Part shown: one piece after another, positions 34,371-46,201 of the stretch | How the letters are laid out: the number at the start of each line of letters is the position of its first letter | How positions within the stretch are numbered: position 1 is the first letter of the stretch | Assembly: GCF_036373705.1 (NCBI RefSeq) | Contig: NC_089856.1 | Span: 4,241,001 to 4,305,000 of the forward strand | Direction of reading: 5' to 3' | DNA: 64,000 nucleotides | From: Amia ocellicauda | Lineage: Eukaryota > Chordata > Actinopteri > Amiiformes > Amiidae | The notes under the pieces: model-generated | Told to the model about the DNA's origin: nothing | Database searches by the model: none | Seen by the model: the letters and a program-made list of their open reading frames with translations, nothing else | Program-made: the position numbers and the translations under genes

Positions 34371-36561
34371 AGCAAAGAATGCTAGCAGTGAGGCTCAAAA
34401 GGCAATCTCCGGCACAAGGACGGGTTGTTTCTGCACAACCCCAAGACATGGATGAGAAGGGCAGCAGCAATACATTTTCTTTTGATACGTTTCCCACAGA
34501 AAATGAAAATAAGGTATTTAAAAGCAATTACAGTATATGTACACACTTGATAAAGACTAAATATCAATTTGAAAATTATTAATGGTTTTGTTTTTCCCAT
34601 TAAGGGAAAACTTCACAGGCCAGAATGAATTCGACCCACTGATTACAGTGGAGATGACTACAGCCGCTTTAAGAGATGTGAAAAGTTTGTGCCCCCCTCC
34701 ATTCTTTTTGCTGAAGAAGAAACACATAAGCTGACAGATAGTGTAAGTAGCTTCTTTGTAAAATTAAAAATTGTATGAACATGATATGTCCCCATTTCAT
34801 TTAAAATAAGTTATTTTAAAGATTGTCAATGTGAGGATCAAACAAGCAACTTCTGAGAAAAAGAACATATGTATGTTTATTCAATACAAAATTTAAAGCA
34901 ATGTTAAAATGTTTCTTCACAGATTGAGTTGATCGAGTCATTTTGGTTCACACTTTGGTGGAGAGACTGGAAAACCAAAAAGCAGATACGCGAGTGTAAC
35001 CTAAAGTGCACAAAGGTACGTAAATATTGAGCATTTGGTTATTTATATCTTAGCAATATATTTCGTGCTTCTCAACATTTCTGTTGATTTGAAAATAAAC
35101 ATGGCTCTATGTGTAAGTAAAATTATATTGTCATTTTCATGACCAGATCCTTTCAAAAGAGACAAAAGTTTTATTCCCACAAGTTGTGGGCCACAACCCC
35201 TGAATCAGGAAACCACTTTATTCTTTGGTTAAATGAAAACCAATATAAAAATGTTTAAATTTGATTTAATATGAGGTCTTGATCATGGAGAGTGGAACGG
35301 ATACCACTTACTCCCGTTTAATTGGCATTAAAAACTTTGCCTTGACACAGGACACTCATTTATTTTGTAAAATACCTAATACTTACATTTTCTGAAAATT
35401 GCATAAAAGGTATTCATTGCATTTCTGTATTTTTCACAAGGTGTTTGATGGAAAACAAAAACAAATCGGAGTGTATGACTCCCTCGGATGCTACAAACAA
35501 ATTCAAGAACAGGGCATGGACATCATTTTATTTTTTATAATTGATAAGAAGTCTGTAAGGAATAAAATACTCTGAAACCTGCAATAGCACAAAATAGCCA
35601 CTGATGAAGGTTAGTGAAGAGACTAGCATGCTTTGGGAAGAGATAATTGAACCACCTTCAAGAGGGATGCAGGTGTGGGTCGTTACCCAGGAATGTGGGA
35701 ACGTTTCATTGTCTCCTTGTATGCAGCTGCCATTGGCTACTCTGGTGGGAGGGGTGGGAATGCTGGAAGATGGAGTTGGACAGAATTGTCAAGTCTACTG
35801 TTGAACTGCTCTATATTATGAGGTTTGTAATAAGTTGCATTTAACCTGAATTGTCTTGGTTCCAGTCACTTTTACAGGTTCCATTCTTACAAAGTCCTCT
35901 TCAAAATATTACTTCATATATACAATGCATCTGGCACATGTAGATGAGTTAATGGCAACCAAATGACAATGTGCTCCATATCTTTAACTTTTCTTGTAAT
36001 TGTGTATATATGAAGCTTCCTAGCTACAATACAAGTATTGTTTATATTTATCTAGGAATGCTTTCAGAGAATCATTGGGCTTATTTACATGGAGTACAAT
36101 CTATCCACCCCAATGGATGCAGAATGATTCAGAAAGCTGTGGAGTATCAGTTTGCACTGGAAGTAATATTTAAATTAAAAATTAAACCATTATTGTGTGT
36201 ATGTATTTGATACATACGTTTCCTTTAATCTTTCTCAAGACTGTAGAGCTTGAAATTAGAGGCATTGACATGATACCAAGAATAATTAACAGAAGCCACA
36301 TCTCACATTGGAGAGTGTACCATGCTTTGGCCTTGATGACCTGTTTGCATCCCAAGGTAACATAATATTACTTTACAGTTCTCCATAAAAGTATGCACAG
36401 AAAATACTGACATATAAACTTATGTAATACTATTGCCTCTGAAATATTTAAAGGTAGAAAAGACACTGACATTACCTGAAACCGAAGACGACAGTACTTT
36501 GTGCATGGCCAGCAATATCAGTGCCTGCATTTATCAAAGAAGTACAACTGGAAATGAGTGG
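34371..36561 (+). pseudogene. Decayed multi-exon gene with Ulp1/C48 protease-like motifs
   Basis: Candidate exons with consensus-like splice sites are 34371-34513, 34649-34742, 34923-35015, about 35147-35230, 35441-35554, about 36056-36166, 36240-36356 and 36454-36561. The pieces carry the order expected of Ulp1/SENP-type (C48) cysteine proteases: a His motif (ESGNHFILW), an Asp motif (QIGVYDSLG) and a Gln/Cys motif (QNDSESCGVSVC). Other pieces are IELIESFWFTLWWRDWKTKK and LCMASNISACIYQ. The His exon needs a one-base frame change, the exon at 34.65 kb does not join in phase to its predecessor, and the Cys exon lacks a normal donor. It is therefore read as a pseudogene. Whether it was a host gene or a transposon accessory gene is unknown. 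Confidence 0.5.
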
Positions 36562-37780
36562 GTAACTTTTATTCTAGCAAGATCAATATTAAAAGCATGT
36601 AAAAAATATTGTATAATTGTCAAATAATCTAATTACATTCTCTGCTCCACATTTTAGAATGCTGTACCCGTAAATGGTTACAATTGTAAAATTAACTCAA
36701 ACAGAGGATTAACACAAATTGAGGATTAAAATGTATTCATGTTACTCACCTCTTGTAAGTTCACACACTCAGCGATTGGTTGAGACTCATTTCGCAGAGG
36801 ATTGTGGTTAAAAATAAATAACACGCTTCGATTGCGTTAGAAGACCGTACTCTGCACATAGTGTAGAAAACACAAAATGTGTCATAGTACTATTAACACA
36901 TTTTATGTGTAGAATATGTAGTATACACACACAATGTAATTTCGCCAACTAAAACCAAACGGCGATAAGAAGTCTTCCTCAAAGGACTGAACTCGCAATT
37001 CAAAGCACAGCAATCAATAAGATGCTCAGCGGAGTCCGGGGAACAACAGAGACCACTGCGCGGCGGCCCGCAGCTCTCCTGAACCCACTGCAGGGGCCAC
37101 TGGGACCACTCAATCGGTATGGTCCCTGGCACTCACTCAGTATGATCCGAGGGGTCCGGACCACGGCCCACAGGATGCTACAACCCCCTCTCGACTTGAA
37201 AGCAAACTCTGCATTGCCGCACCCTTATTGCAACAATTATGGGCTTTAATACGAAACACCCGTCTCACCAGCTACATCCCGTATTGGATTTAACATTTTA
37301 ACGCTTATTCTTTTTATCTTTTAGCAATCTTCCCATGTCTTAACATTTGTATTTAACAATGTCGCAAAATGTCATAAAAATGACCAGAAGACTCGGAGTT
37401 GCAGTGAAAGAAGTGCAGTTTATTTACAGTGACAACGTTATTCAAGGCAAAAGTAAACCGCTCACAGTGAAGCTCTGTCACACTTCACCGTGAAATAAAA
37501 ATTGCAGGGGGCTACGCCATTGGAGAATACTCCAAACTAACAGATAAGGACACGCACATTCTTTTAATTAGGGCCTTCAAAGTGCATCAAATTCCACAGA
37601 CAATCACAAATTCATGGGAAGGGATTATTTATTAAAATTTGATTTTAAAAACAATACATGTTGGGCAGTCCAACATCAAGTGTTTCAGAACAGCAGCATA
37701 AATAGCCTCTAGTAAGGTGCCAATGCAGGTAAATAACCTTATCATAAACAACTAAAAACAAACCCAAAAAAGAAGACCGA

Positions 37781-37785
37781 ATATA

Positions 37786-37826
<41 letters not shown>
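37781..37826. repeat. (TA)n microsatellite
   Basis: Near-perfect alternating TA run with one early TTT interruption. Confidence 0.9.
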
Positions 37827-37831
<5 letters not shown>

Positions 37832-38230
37832 CACTCCAGTGATTAGAAATCAAAACAAGTCTTCAAATCAACGTACAATTAAACATTCCTCATTGGAACC
37901 AGAGGAAATAAAGTGCAAGAACAACCCTCAATTAATCTGCAGCACCCACCAGAGTATCTTATTAATAAAAGCCACGTATTACCCACATAAATCCGAGCTG
38001 CACACAAGCGAAAAACAAATCTTAACTTAAAATACATTCCTAAAAATACAATTGCCAGCAATAAAAACAAAGACAATTAAAACGAATAAAACAGTTAAAA
38101 CAAGACTGGAGGCGCCGGGCGAATAGAGCAGGATCACAATGAACAGTGAGACTTCAATAAATATCTTGGTAAATTAGCTTAAACTTCACATTTGCAACAG
38201 GGGTATCTTGTCACTTTCTTACCCCTACCT

Positions 38231-38254
38231 CAGTAGTAGTAGTAGTAGTAGTAG
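38231..38254. repeat. (TAG)n microsatellite
   Basis: Eight tandem TAG triplets following CTCAG. Confidence 0.85.
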
Positions 38255-39922
38255 ATATAACGTGTAGACGAGACTGTTTAGAAGGGTTCTAGTGATTCGA
38301 CATTTTTCAGATTACAGTAATAGTCTTATACCCACTCTTAAAAATGAGAATTAAAGTACAATATGCCGGTAATGTAATATTGTAGCGATTGTGAAGCCAG
38401 TCCCGGGTTCGAGTCCCCGCCCCGCCGCGACGTGGGAGCTCCCTGTGTTACAATGTGCTTCTGTTTTGTGTCTCAGGGGGGCTGTAATGTATATAGTGAG
38501 GTTTAAATAATACTTCATCATTTCATCAAACATAGAAACGGATACATTATCATGTTTCTTCAATTTCGGCCTGTCCATAGGCCTGCTGTGCACTAGACGT
38601 GTCCTCCACACGGGACTGCAGAGCCGCTGAAGCGCATGGAGCCTCATCTGACTCTCTGTCCTCTGAGCAGCGCAGCCAGCAGCGCCATCACTGACCACAA
38701 GAGACACTGCGCGGAGTCTGTATGTGCGGCTGTTATACTTGCCAACATTGGATGTAGAACAGTGTTATTTGTTTATTTATTCATTCGTTATTTACAGATT
38801 TAAAATATCAATATTTAGAAGTTTAACAGATATTAACTTAATTTTAATAGTGGAGTATCCCATATAATGCATATGCTGTATATAACTATATATAAAAAAA
38901 ACGAATTCTCAGAAAAGCATCTTTAGGGTAAATCAGTAAAATTGATTAAAATGATTTTATATACTGTATATGTTTTACATAAATTGATTGTAATTTTGTT
39001 TTGTACTGAAAGACATCTGCTACATGTTTCCAATAGTAATTTATATTAAGGTTTCTCGGTTTACATTAAACCACTACCATATAGCTTCCTTTGTTAAATT
39101 AATATTTTGTTTAGCTTTAATAAGCCAACACGTTGAGTAAAACTAACATATTACAGTGTTCAAGAAATAACATTTTTTTGTTCCAATATTGCTACACACA
39201 ACCCGTGTTAACTTTAACACAACATGTGTTGTCCTTAATCACACTCAGTAATGTGGTAAAAAACAACACGTGTCGTTTTGAACATTTGTTCTAAGAGTGC
39301 AATACCAATCTCCGCGATCACTTTAGTTTCCCTTTAATCGAGTTTCTTTCGGTTTGGTTCTCAACAATACGCGCTTCTCCGCTCACCCATCTCTGCTCGC
39401 TCAGCTCAGCCGGCGCTTTTACTTACAACCGCACCTCCCATTCCCGGAATCCCCGGAATTGACAGATCACCTGCAGGTGACATGATTGATCCCTTTGCCC
39501 TTCCTCCAATTAACCAGGCTAGCTAGGAAAGTTTATCCAAAAACACCCGTGTTACAGATCAACCATAATCAAGGTGTTTTGGGGAATTTTCAAAGACAAG
39601 GCAGTTCACAACGTAGCAAGCGAATAGCTCTCTGGTTCCAGCCGACATGAGTTTCTTCTACTAGCTACTGAAGGTGAACCGTGTCCAAATAGCTCCGCAT
39701 TCTTACAGCCACACCCGACTAGCTCACCTTGCTTTTATGTTATTCACAGGTGATTCCAATTAAGTCACCTGTACATTGTTAACAAGGTACGTGTCAATCA
39801 TAATTATGGCATTAACACCGCAACAATTACTGTAGATTGAATGATAAATGGGATCCCATTAAATATAAAATGGGAATTGCACTGGCATTCATTCAAATAG
39901 ACATACACATGTCACCGCCTAC

Positions 39923-40200
39923 GGCAGGGATGGCGAACCTTTTTTGGCTGGAGTGCACAAAGTCTGGTGTGTATAATTTGCGAAGTGACAAAGGGTGCCA
40001 ATGATAAATTAGGGCTATAAACGTTTATACAGGACTACACAGCATTTCTTAACCAATCTTTATATTTTGTTGTAATTAAGTTATTAAGCAAACCTGCTAA
40101 CATAAACCGCAATACAGAAAAATCGAAAGGAAAGTATGGACAGAGGGAACCATCCCACCCACCCGCCACCTACATCCACTGCCAACCCCCCCAAAACATC
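39923..40200. repeat. hAT-end-like repeat shared with 60.7-61.3 kb
   Basis: Begins CAGGGATGGCGAACCTTTTT, the kind of terminus seen on hAT elements. It continues with AAGGGTGCCAATGATAAATT, AACCATCCCACCCACCCGCC and ACATCCACTG, all present again at 60760-60782 and 61227-61258. At the second site an L2 tail interrupts it. The other terminus was not found and no coding region is visible. Confidence 0.55.
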
Positions 40201-41330
40201 AGCAGACAGAAGGCATGTTTAGAAAAAGTAACAACTTATTTTATTCAGGGAGAACAGGGCATGAAGACTGTACTAGCGCAAGTTCAAGTGGAAATCGGAA
40301 TATTTAAATCTAAAACCTATAATAAAACCGGGCACTAAAACTACTTACAAACCCTACCCAAAACACAAGAAATAAGAAAAAGAACTAACGAATAGATAAA
40401 ATCCAATTTCCTCGTTAAAAAAAAAAACATACCGTAAAACTTGGGTTGCTGCTATTTGTATCTCATTCGCAGGAAAGTGCAGTAACGCAGGAACAATCCC
40501 CCTTCTCCTCAGCGGATATAAACTAGTCTCTGTTCGGTCGTGCCGGGACCCGTCAGCAAACTGTGATCCCAAGACTGCAGGGCAGAACAGGTCATGATAT
40601 CAAGTCTCAGATTGCACAAACTCAAACGTAATTGTGCAATAGGTTTCTCCTATTCCACAGGTACACGTCTGCACCACCAGGACAGAAGACGAGCCGAAGC
40701 GGGTAACTACAACCCGGGACCCTTCTCCACTATGTAAACAGAGGAAATATCCTGGCAATGTCTCAATAAAGAAAAGTTAAGTTTCTGCTTTGTGTAGCTC
40801 CCTCTTTTAACGACCCCCTTTCTCCCGAAAGGAATACTGTTTTATTGTTTGAAGTATTTTACATTACAATAAAAACATTCATTCAAATTTTAATACTTAT
40901 GATTAAAAAAATTTAAAATCAATTCTTAAAATTACTTAAAATTTTTAAAATCTTTGTGATTTAACGTAAACAAAATAAATGAACTTCAAATAAACAAGTG
41001 CGCAAAACAACAAAATAAATGTGATTAAAGCAAACTGCTACCAACAAAAAAAAGTCAAATACATTGAAAATAACTGAAAATGCACTGGACAAAATAAAAA
41101 AACAATTAAAAAGGTAAAAATAAAAAACAAACCAAAACGGTCCAATGCATTTAAAATTAAATCCAAAACAGTCAATGTATTTGACAAAAAAATATAACAA
41201 GACTAAAGCAAAAAAAAAAAAAAAAAAAAACTAGTGTTTTAAAAACAACTAAATCTTTAAAAACAGTTAAAATTCATTTTTAAAAGTCATTTTAAAAAGC
41301 AATCATTCATAAAATGGTTAAAAGATCTTG
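40201..41330. other. AT-rich stretch, no gene
   Basis: Mostly A-rich low-complexity DNA from 40850 to 41330, including a poly-A run at about 41210-41230. No gene recognised. Confidence 0.45.
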
Positions 41331-41339
41331 GGCTCGGGC

Positions 41340-42838
41340 TCCAGCAGGGGGAACTGACCGTCCCCGGAGGTAGGTCCCATCATGGGATCCTAAGCTCCCC
41401 CAGATCTTGTATATGCCAGTTCTTATAGGCTTCCTCCTTGCCCCTCTGATGGACCTCCAGATTGACATAGTCCCTCACAAGTACCATGCCCCTCCACGCG
41501 ATGACAACTGGGTCCAGCTCCTGCTTATTGAATAGACAGATATTCAGTCCCTCCCACAGGGCCTGCTTCACTGCGCAGACGACACGCCACCAGCACCTCA
41601 GGGTGGAAGATGTTAATCCCCTGGCAGGACCATATAGGATCTGCTGGGCGGTCGCCCGCACAGGAACAGCAAACCTGTGGAGGAACGGAGAAAACAGGAG
41701 CCAGACCCTGTAGGCGGAGGGGCAATCTCTAAAGATGTGAGCCTCCATCTCCTTCCCCAGGCAACCCTTATAGGGGCAGGTGTCATAAGGGGCTAGGCCC
41801 CTTCTGTGCATGAACACTCGTATGGGGAGACACCGACTCACAGCCATCCAGGAGACATCTTTCTGTGTATTCGTGAGGCAAACGTGCGTAGCGTTAGCCC
41901 AGATAAACCGGCAGGTTTCGGGAAATCTTCTATCCGGCTGGTCTCCTGGGTAGATCTCATCTGGCTACAGATGGTTTTATAATCCCAGGAGGCCAGCACG
42001 ACTTTATGGAGGCCTACTTCGCGCGCAAAGGCTCGGAGCGCCCTGTAGAACGGCAGGGGATCCCACGAGTGCGGCCTGGTGTTGTCCATGGTGCAGAGGC
42101 CGAATGGTCTCAGGATGCTGGGAAAGTAGAAGCGGTTCATAAAACTCACTTTCTTGCCAGCAGCCTGGATGTTCTTGACCACGTAGGCCAGCCCCTGCGC
42201 CTTTATCAGCCGCACAACGTCCGGGACCCCCCTGCCTCCATCCAGGGTACCCTTCACCATTTGCACTCTCTTCAGCCTCTCCATTTTGCTCCCCCAGACA
42301 AACCGAAATATAATCCTGGTCACTAGTTTTGTGACGACCTTGTCTGGGGGGAAGATTATTCCTACGTAGAGGAGTATCGGGAAGAGGATGGCCTTTACGA
42401 CCAGCACCTTACCGGCCATCGTCAAGGTCCTTGTGCTCCAGCCGTGGATCTTTCTTTGGGCTTTAGATAAAGCCTCCTCCCAGCTCCGGGTGCCCGTGTT
42501 GGTCCCGTCGATCGTGATCCCCAGAACCTTGATGGACGCCTTCACAGGGAACACGGTCGGCGGGCCCCGGCCGACAGGCCATGCTCTGGAGAGGTAGACC
42601 TCGCTCTTGGCCCAATTGACAGCGGCCCCTGTCGCCCTGCAGAAGCTGTCCAGGATTCCTGGTTTAATTTGAAGGTCTTGAGCGAGTTTAACCAATGGAC
42701 AATTTGAAAATGTCCCTTTAGACAGGTGACCAATCAGGAGTGAGCAGAGGCCGGCCATAGATCTCCCAGGGTATTCTCTGCCTAGCTTGAAGGCCCTGCA
42801 TGAGCGACCAATGGGAGTCAAATCTCTGACTTACGAGG
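41340..42838 (-). mobile_element. Tx1/L1-type LINE, 5'-truncated
   Basis: Read on the minus strand, this is the C-terminal part of a non-LTR retrotransposon polymerase. It has the end of RT and thumb (VNWAKSEVYLSRA, KVLGITIDGTNTGTRSWEEA, GWSTRTLTMAGKVLVVKAIL) and a C-terminal zinc region (RCLPIRVFMHRRGL, CPYKGCLGKEMEAHIFRDCP). The KVLGI..DG...W and MAGK signatures are typical of Tx1-like members of the L1 group. A frameshift at about 41.9 kb separates the two parts. Endonuclease and catalytic RT boxes are absent through truncation. An intact homolog should be sought elsewhere; this copy cannot move. Confidence 0.75.
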
Positions 42839-43066
42839 GACCGTTTAGGAGGAATTCAAACTTGTTGTGCACAAATATATAAAGCAATCACACACACATA
42901 TGAAGTCGAATACACACGTATGAAAAGCTCACACACACATACACATGTAAGACTTGTATTTTGTATTAACTATTTTTTTTTCTATGCACTTGAGTAATTT
43001 TGGCGATCTGTAATACTGTCCTGCTTAGTTGTATATGACCGAATTATTGGAGTTAGGACAAGATTA
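42839..43066. other. Short intergenic stretch
   Basis: Contains ACACACATA-type short repeats at about 42890-42955. No gene. Confidence 0.4.
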
Positions 43067-43225
43067 AATCAAAACTTTGACCCACCCGCTAATAGAAAAC
43101 TACAGAACTGAGCTCAGTTGCAGCTTCATTTTCAGTAAGATTACACTTTCTTCTAATCATAAATGTAACCGCTATGATGAACAGGTTTGTAGTTTTCCAT
43201 TTGCGGGTGGGTCAAAGGTTTGATT
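43067..43225. repeat. Hairpin repeat, 38 bp arms
   Basis: The arms 43067-43104 and 43188-43225 are inverted copies differing at only a few of 38 positions; both contain GGGTGGGTCAAAG or its complement. The 83 bp spacer has no coding potential. This is most likely a foldback-type or MITE fragment. Confidence 0.6.
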
Positions 43226-43784
43226 TTGTTTAAACCATTGGCTGTCATTTGGATGTGTTTACTTAAAAAAAAAAACTTTAGAAACAAACAAAAAAATGTA
43301 GTTGACCGGAGGAAATAAAAATACAGAAATAAAAAAAAATAAAAAATAATTGTAATCAGTAATGTATCTGATTAAATGTTACAAATGGGGTCAAAACAAT
43401 TCTCTGATCAAGGAAGAACCTTGTGATTTTAGACCCTTTCCATTTGGAATTATTAGAGCACTTTTTGTAGAACTCCCCATTTCATATACTCTGTCACAAT
43501 TTAATATATTACTTTCCTTAACAAAAGCTGTAGAGACCTACTGTGAACCTTACAAGCTGTTAAAGCAAGCACAGCTCACCACAGTAAATATTGAAAATGT
43601 GACTTAACATAAAGGTCATACGTGCTATCAAAGAGGTTAATGGAAATTCAGAATCATGTGAAAGGCAAAAAGGGAATGAGGGCTGCAAAAGTGATTTTAT
43701 TTGACAGAACACATTTCACATCACAAAGCAGTTACAAAATGTTAAACCACCAACTTCTTCTCCCCACAATGCATCTCTCCATAT
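43226..43784. other. 3' flank of the GT31 gene
   Basis: AT-rich DNA downstream of the glycosyltransferase stop on the minus strand, with poly-A and AAAAATAAAAA runs. Likely includes its 3' UTR. No other gene. Confidence 0.35.
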
Positions 43785-44771
43785 CTATGGTCTTTGGCTC
43801 TGTACTTCTCTCATTTCATCTGGACATGCTTGGCCAACTTGTGTGAAGTCCTCCCAGATGTGCAGTAGATCCTCTGGTTGATAAACAATAGAAGTAATGA
43901 GCTGGGAGAAGAGACACTTTGAGTATGGAACAAAAATGTAGGCGAACAGGCCCTGCTTTGGAGGGTATACAGGCCTGATCCCCAGCTGCTGCAGACACAG
44001 CCCCACGTAGACATCCTCCATGAACACTGGTTTCGCTAACCGAGATGCATAGAGCACCTTGGAGGCCAGGTCAACAGAGAAGATGTATCCCATCCCGCAG
44101 ACGTAGATGGGGTAAACGTCATTGGGAAAGACCTCCTTTGGCATGTACCACTTGTGGCCTTTGCTTCTGATTACTGGGGTATTCTCCAGTATCCCCCCAA
44201 TGATGTAGTCCTGCTTGGGGTGAGGGGCGTGGGGGTCCAGGAGCTTGTTGACCAGGTAGTCCACATTGAGGAATAGGTCTGTGTCGATCTTCATGGCATA
44301 GGAAGCCCTCGGGCAGTAGGAGGCCAGCCAGTCCATGATCGCCATGGTCTTGATGGTCAGGTTGTGGTAGCTGTCCAGGAAGTCCTTCTGGATGATGTCA
44401 CGGTGCTCCTGGCTCTCCCTCTCCAGCTCCACCTGGATCTGAGAGGCTTGGTCTCCAGAGGGCAGCCCCAGTACGAAGATACGGAGAATTTCCACCCCCG
44501 GGAGAAAGTTCTCCTGGCCCCAGGTCTTTCTGATGGCGTCTCTGACTGGGCGGTTGTGTGGAGCCACGGGGATCATGAGCACCAGGAAGGGGGTTCTCTC
44601 TCTGCACTTGTCCGGCTCATTCAGGATGTAGGCGTGCTTGAGTGGATAGTTGAACTCTGGAATGGGCACCACAGACTGCTTCTCTGATTTACTGCAGATA
44701 TTGTATATGGCGTAGTAGAGTGCTGAACCACATAGCAGAATCAACAGGACACTGCAAAACTTCTTCTCCAT
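43785..44771 (-). CDS. Beta-1,3-glycosyltransferase, GT31 family (B3GALT-like)
   Basis: Encodes 328 residues in one uninterrupted frame. The start at 44771 is chosen because it gives a short cytosolic tail (MEKK), a single membrane anchor (about residues 5-24) and a lumenal domain, the type II layout of Golgi glycosyltransferases. An in-frame ATG at 44954 would add 61 residues with no such logic. Family motifs are RDAIRKTWG (77-85), the metal-binding DTD (163-165) in KIDTDLFLNVDYL, PIYVCGMGYIFS (221-232) and MEDVYVGLCLQQLG (251-264). One N-glycosylation site (NLT, 137-139) is present. The family adds galactose or GlcNAc in beta-1,3 linkage to glycan acceptors in the Golgi; which sugar is used here cannot be told. 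A partial relative lies at the right edge, suggesting a local cluster. Confidence 0.92.
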   Translation of the reverse strand: MEKKFCSVLLILLCGSALYYAIYNICSKSEKQSVVPIPEFNYPLKHAYILNEPDKCRERTPFLVLMIPVAPHNRPVRDAIRKTWGQENFLPGVEILRIFVLGLPSGDQASQIQVELERESQEHRDIIQKDFLDSYHNLTIKTMAIMDWLASYCPRASYAMKIDTDLFLNVDYLVNKLLDPHAPHPKQDYIIGGILENTPVIRSKGHKWYMPKEVFPNDVYPIYVCGMGYIFSVDLASKVLYASRLAKPVFMEDVYVGLCLQQLGIRPVYPPKQGLFAYIFVPYSKCLFSQLITSIVYQPEDLLHIWEDFTQVGQACPDEMREVQSQRP

Positions 44772-44995
44772 TCCAATGACAATTCCACAGAGCTGTTTAC
44801 TGATGTGTCTTGCGCTGTGTTTGGCTCCCTGCCCCAATCTGGTAATGCAAAAAGGGAGAGTTTTGTGTGTTAGAGAATCAATAGCCCCATTCACATTGAA
44901 ATGCCAGCAAAATGCAGGCAACATTTGCCTGCTTTTTTCCTGTTGCACCCCCATTCACACTGGCTTTGAATGCTGGCAAATTGCAATGTACCCAT

Positions 44996-45546
44996 TGTAG
45001 CAGGTTCGGGTCTTGAAACACACAGTAGGGAGGCAGGCAGAGGGTACAAAACAGACTTGCTGTTGGTTTATTGCTTCCCTTAATGGCAGGCACAGTGTCA
45101 AAACAAACAAAACAAAACCTAGCTTGGTTCAAGCACTAACTAAACATAAATGGTCCCAATCTACAAACAAACAGTAATAACAATAACAGTAAATGCCAGG
45201 GTTGGCAGAGCCAAACACCGGGCAAGCAGAAGTATAAAAGGGCAGGTTTGTAATCAAAGTTCGTTACTGGTGGGAGGTTGTCAGACAGTCCGGGGTTCAA
45301 GAGAGAGAATGGTCCAGGTACAGAAAAGGGGTCTCAAACCAGTAAATCAGTCAACTTTCAACTTTGCCCTTCTTTCTCTTCTCTTCTCTGCAGCTTGCTA
45401 CCCCCAGCCAAGAATGCACATACTGGTCTGTTTCCTACTTCCTTTTATAGAGGAAGTGGTGGGGGGGAGTCTTAGAGGAAAGGTTTTGTAGTCTCCTCCA
45501 CTGAAAGATCTGCCCTGACCCCAGCCTTGCCTCTCACACTGCCACA
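44996..45546 (-). mobile_element. Solo LTR upstream of the GT31 gene
   Basis: A 551 bp block with TG...CA ends (TGTAGCAGG / CTGCCACA) flanked by CCAT on both sides (44992-44995 and 45547-45550), a 4 bp target duplication. On the minus strand it has a TATA box (CTCTATAAAAGG, about 45440) and AATAAA (about 45067) in the right order for an LTR promoter and polyadenylation site. No internal region remains. It lies about 225 bp upstream of the GT31 start and in the same orientation, so it could have affected that promoter (inference). Confidence 0.75.
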
Positions 45547-45550
45547 CCAT

Positions 45551-46201
45551 TCACACAGAAAACAGAGAATGCAGGCATTAGCAATGTAGCCTTATGAACA
45601 AGACGGTACAGAGACCTGTTGATTTGGGAGAAGAGACACAGACCCATATTCTGGATGTGTTTGTAAAAGTCCAATCATTTCCGTTTTGCCAGTTTCCTTC
45701 CATTGTGTTTACTGGGCTATTGGTTCTACCCAGGGCTCCGGCATTCGGTTTAGACACTACCAAGAACAAATATTCAAGAGGGAAATGTAACGAAATGTCA
45801 ATCTAGGGTGTGTTTTCGTGCTATGACCAGGTCATCGGGTTGTATGGCAATGCCCCCTCAGTTGGAATATTGTGCCATCTCAGTTTTGCATCCTTATTGT
45901 ATCCTACCATCTGCCCTCTCACTCATGCCCACCCGATTAGTTGCGTTGATGTTTGCGCGCAGCTCACTTCCGATAGGTCATTAATATTAATATTAAACCA
46001 TCTATATGCTTCATTCATGTAACTCCATTGCTCCATTCATACGTCAGTCACACACATTTTACCAGCTGGAGAAAAATCACATTTTTATTGGCCTTCACAC
46101 AGTACAATTTGACCATTTAGGTTTGCTTTCAAAGTTAAATATACCTATGATAACAACCAATAAAGTTTCACTGTGGAACTGGATGAAACTTATCGGGCGC
46201 C
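45551..46201. other. Intergenic stretch
   Basis: No gene. Related CCATTCACAC motifs occur at about 44885, 44950 and 45546 around the LTR, indicating that the LTR landed in an older short repeat. Confidence 0.35.

Larger units (their letters stand above)
36562..39922. other. Intergenic stretch with small repeats
   Basis: No supported gene. An open frame at 37022-37249 (75 residues, Arg-rich N-terminus, in a locally CpG-richer patch) resembles a transit peptide in composition only. Also present are (TA)n at 37781-37826, (TAG)n at 38231-38254, a lone Pol III B-box-like GGGTTCGAGTCCCC near 38405 with no A box or cloverleaf, and a CpG-richer patch at 39300-39470. Confidence 0.4.

Noticed and set aside
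38395..38425. Possible tRNA gene from GGGTTCGAGTCCCC
   Set aside because: Only a B-box-like motif is present; no A box, no acceptor stem and no cloverleaf could be drawn.
44772..44954. Longer N-terminus of the GT31 protein from the upstream ATG
   Set aside because: The extra 61 residues would place the membrane anchor internally and show no signal; the ATG at 44771 gives the usual type II layout.
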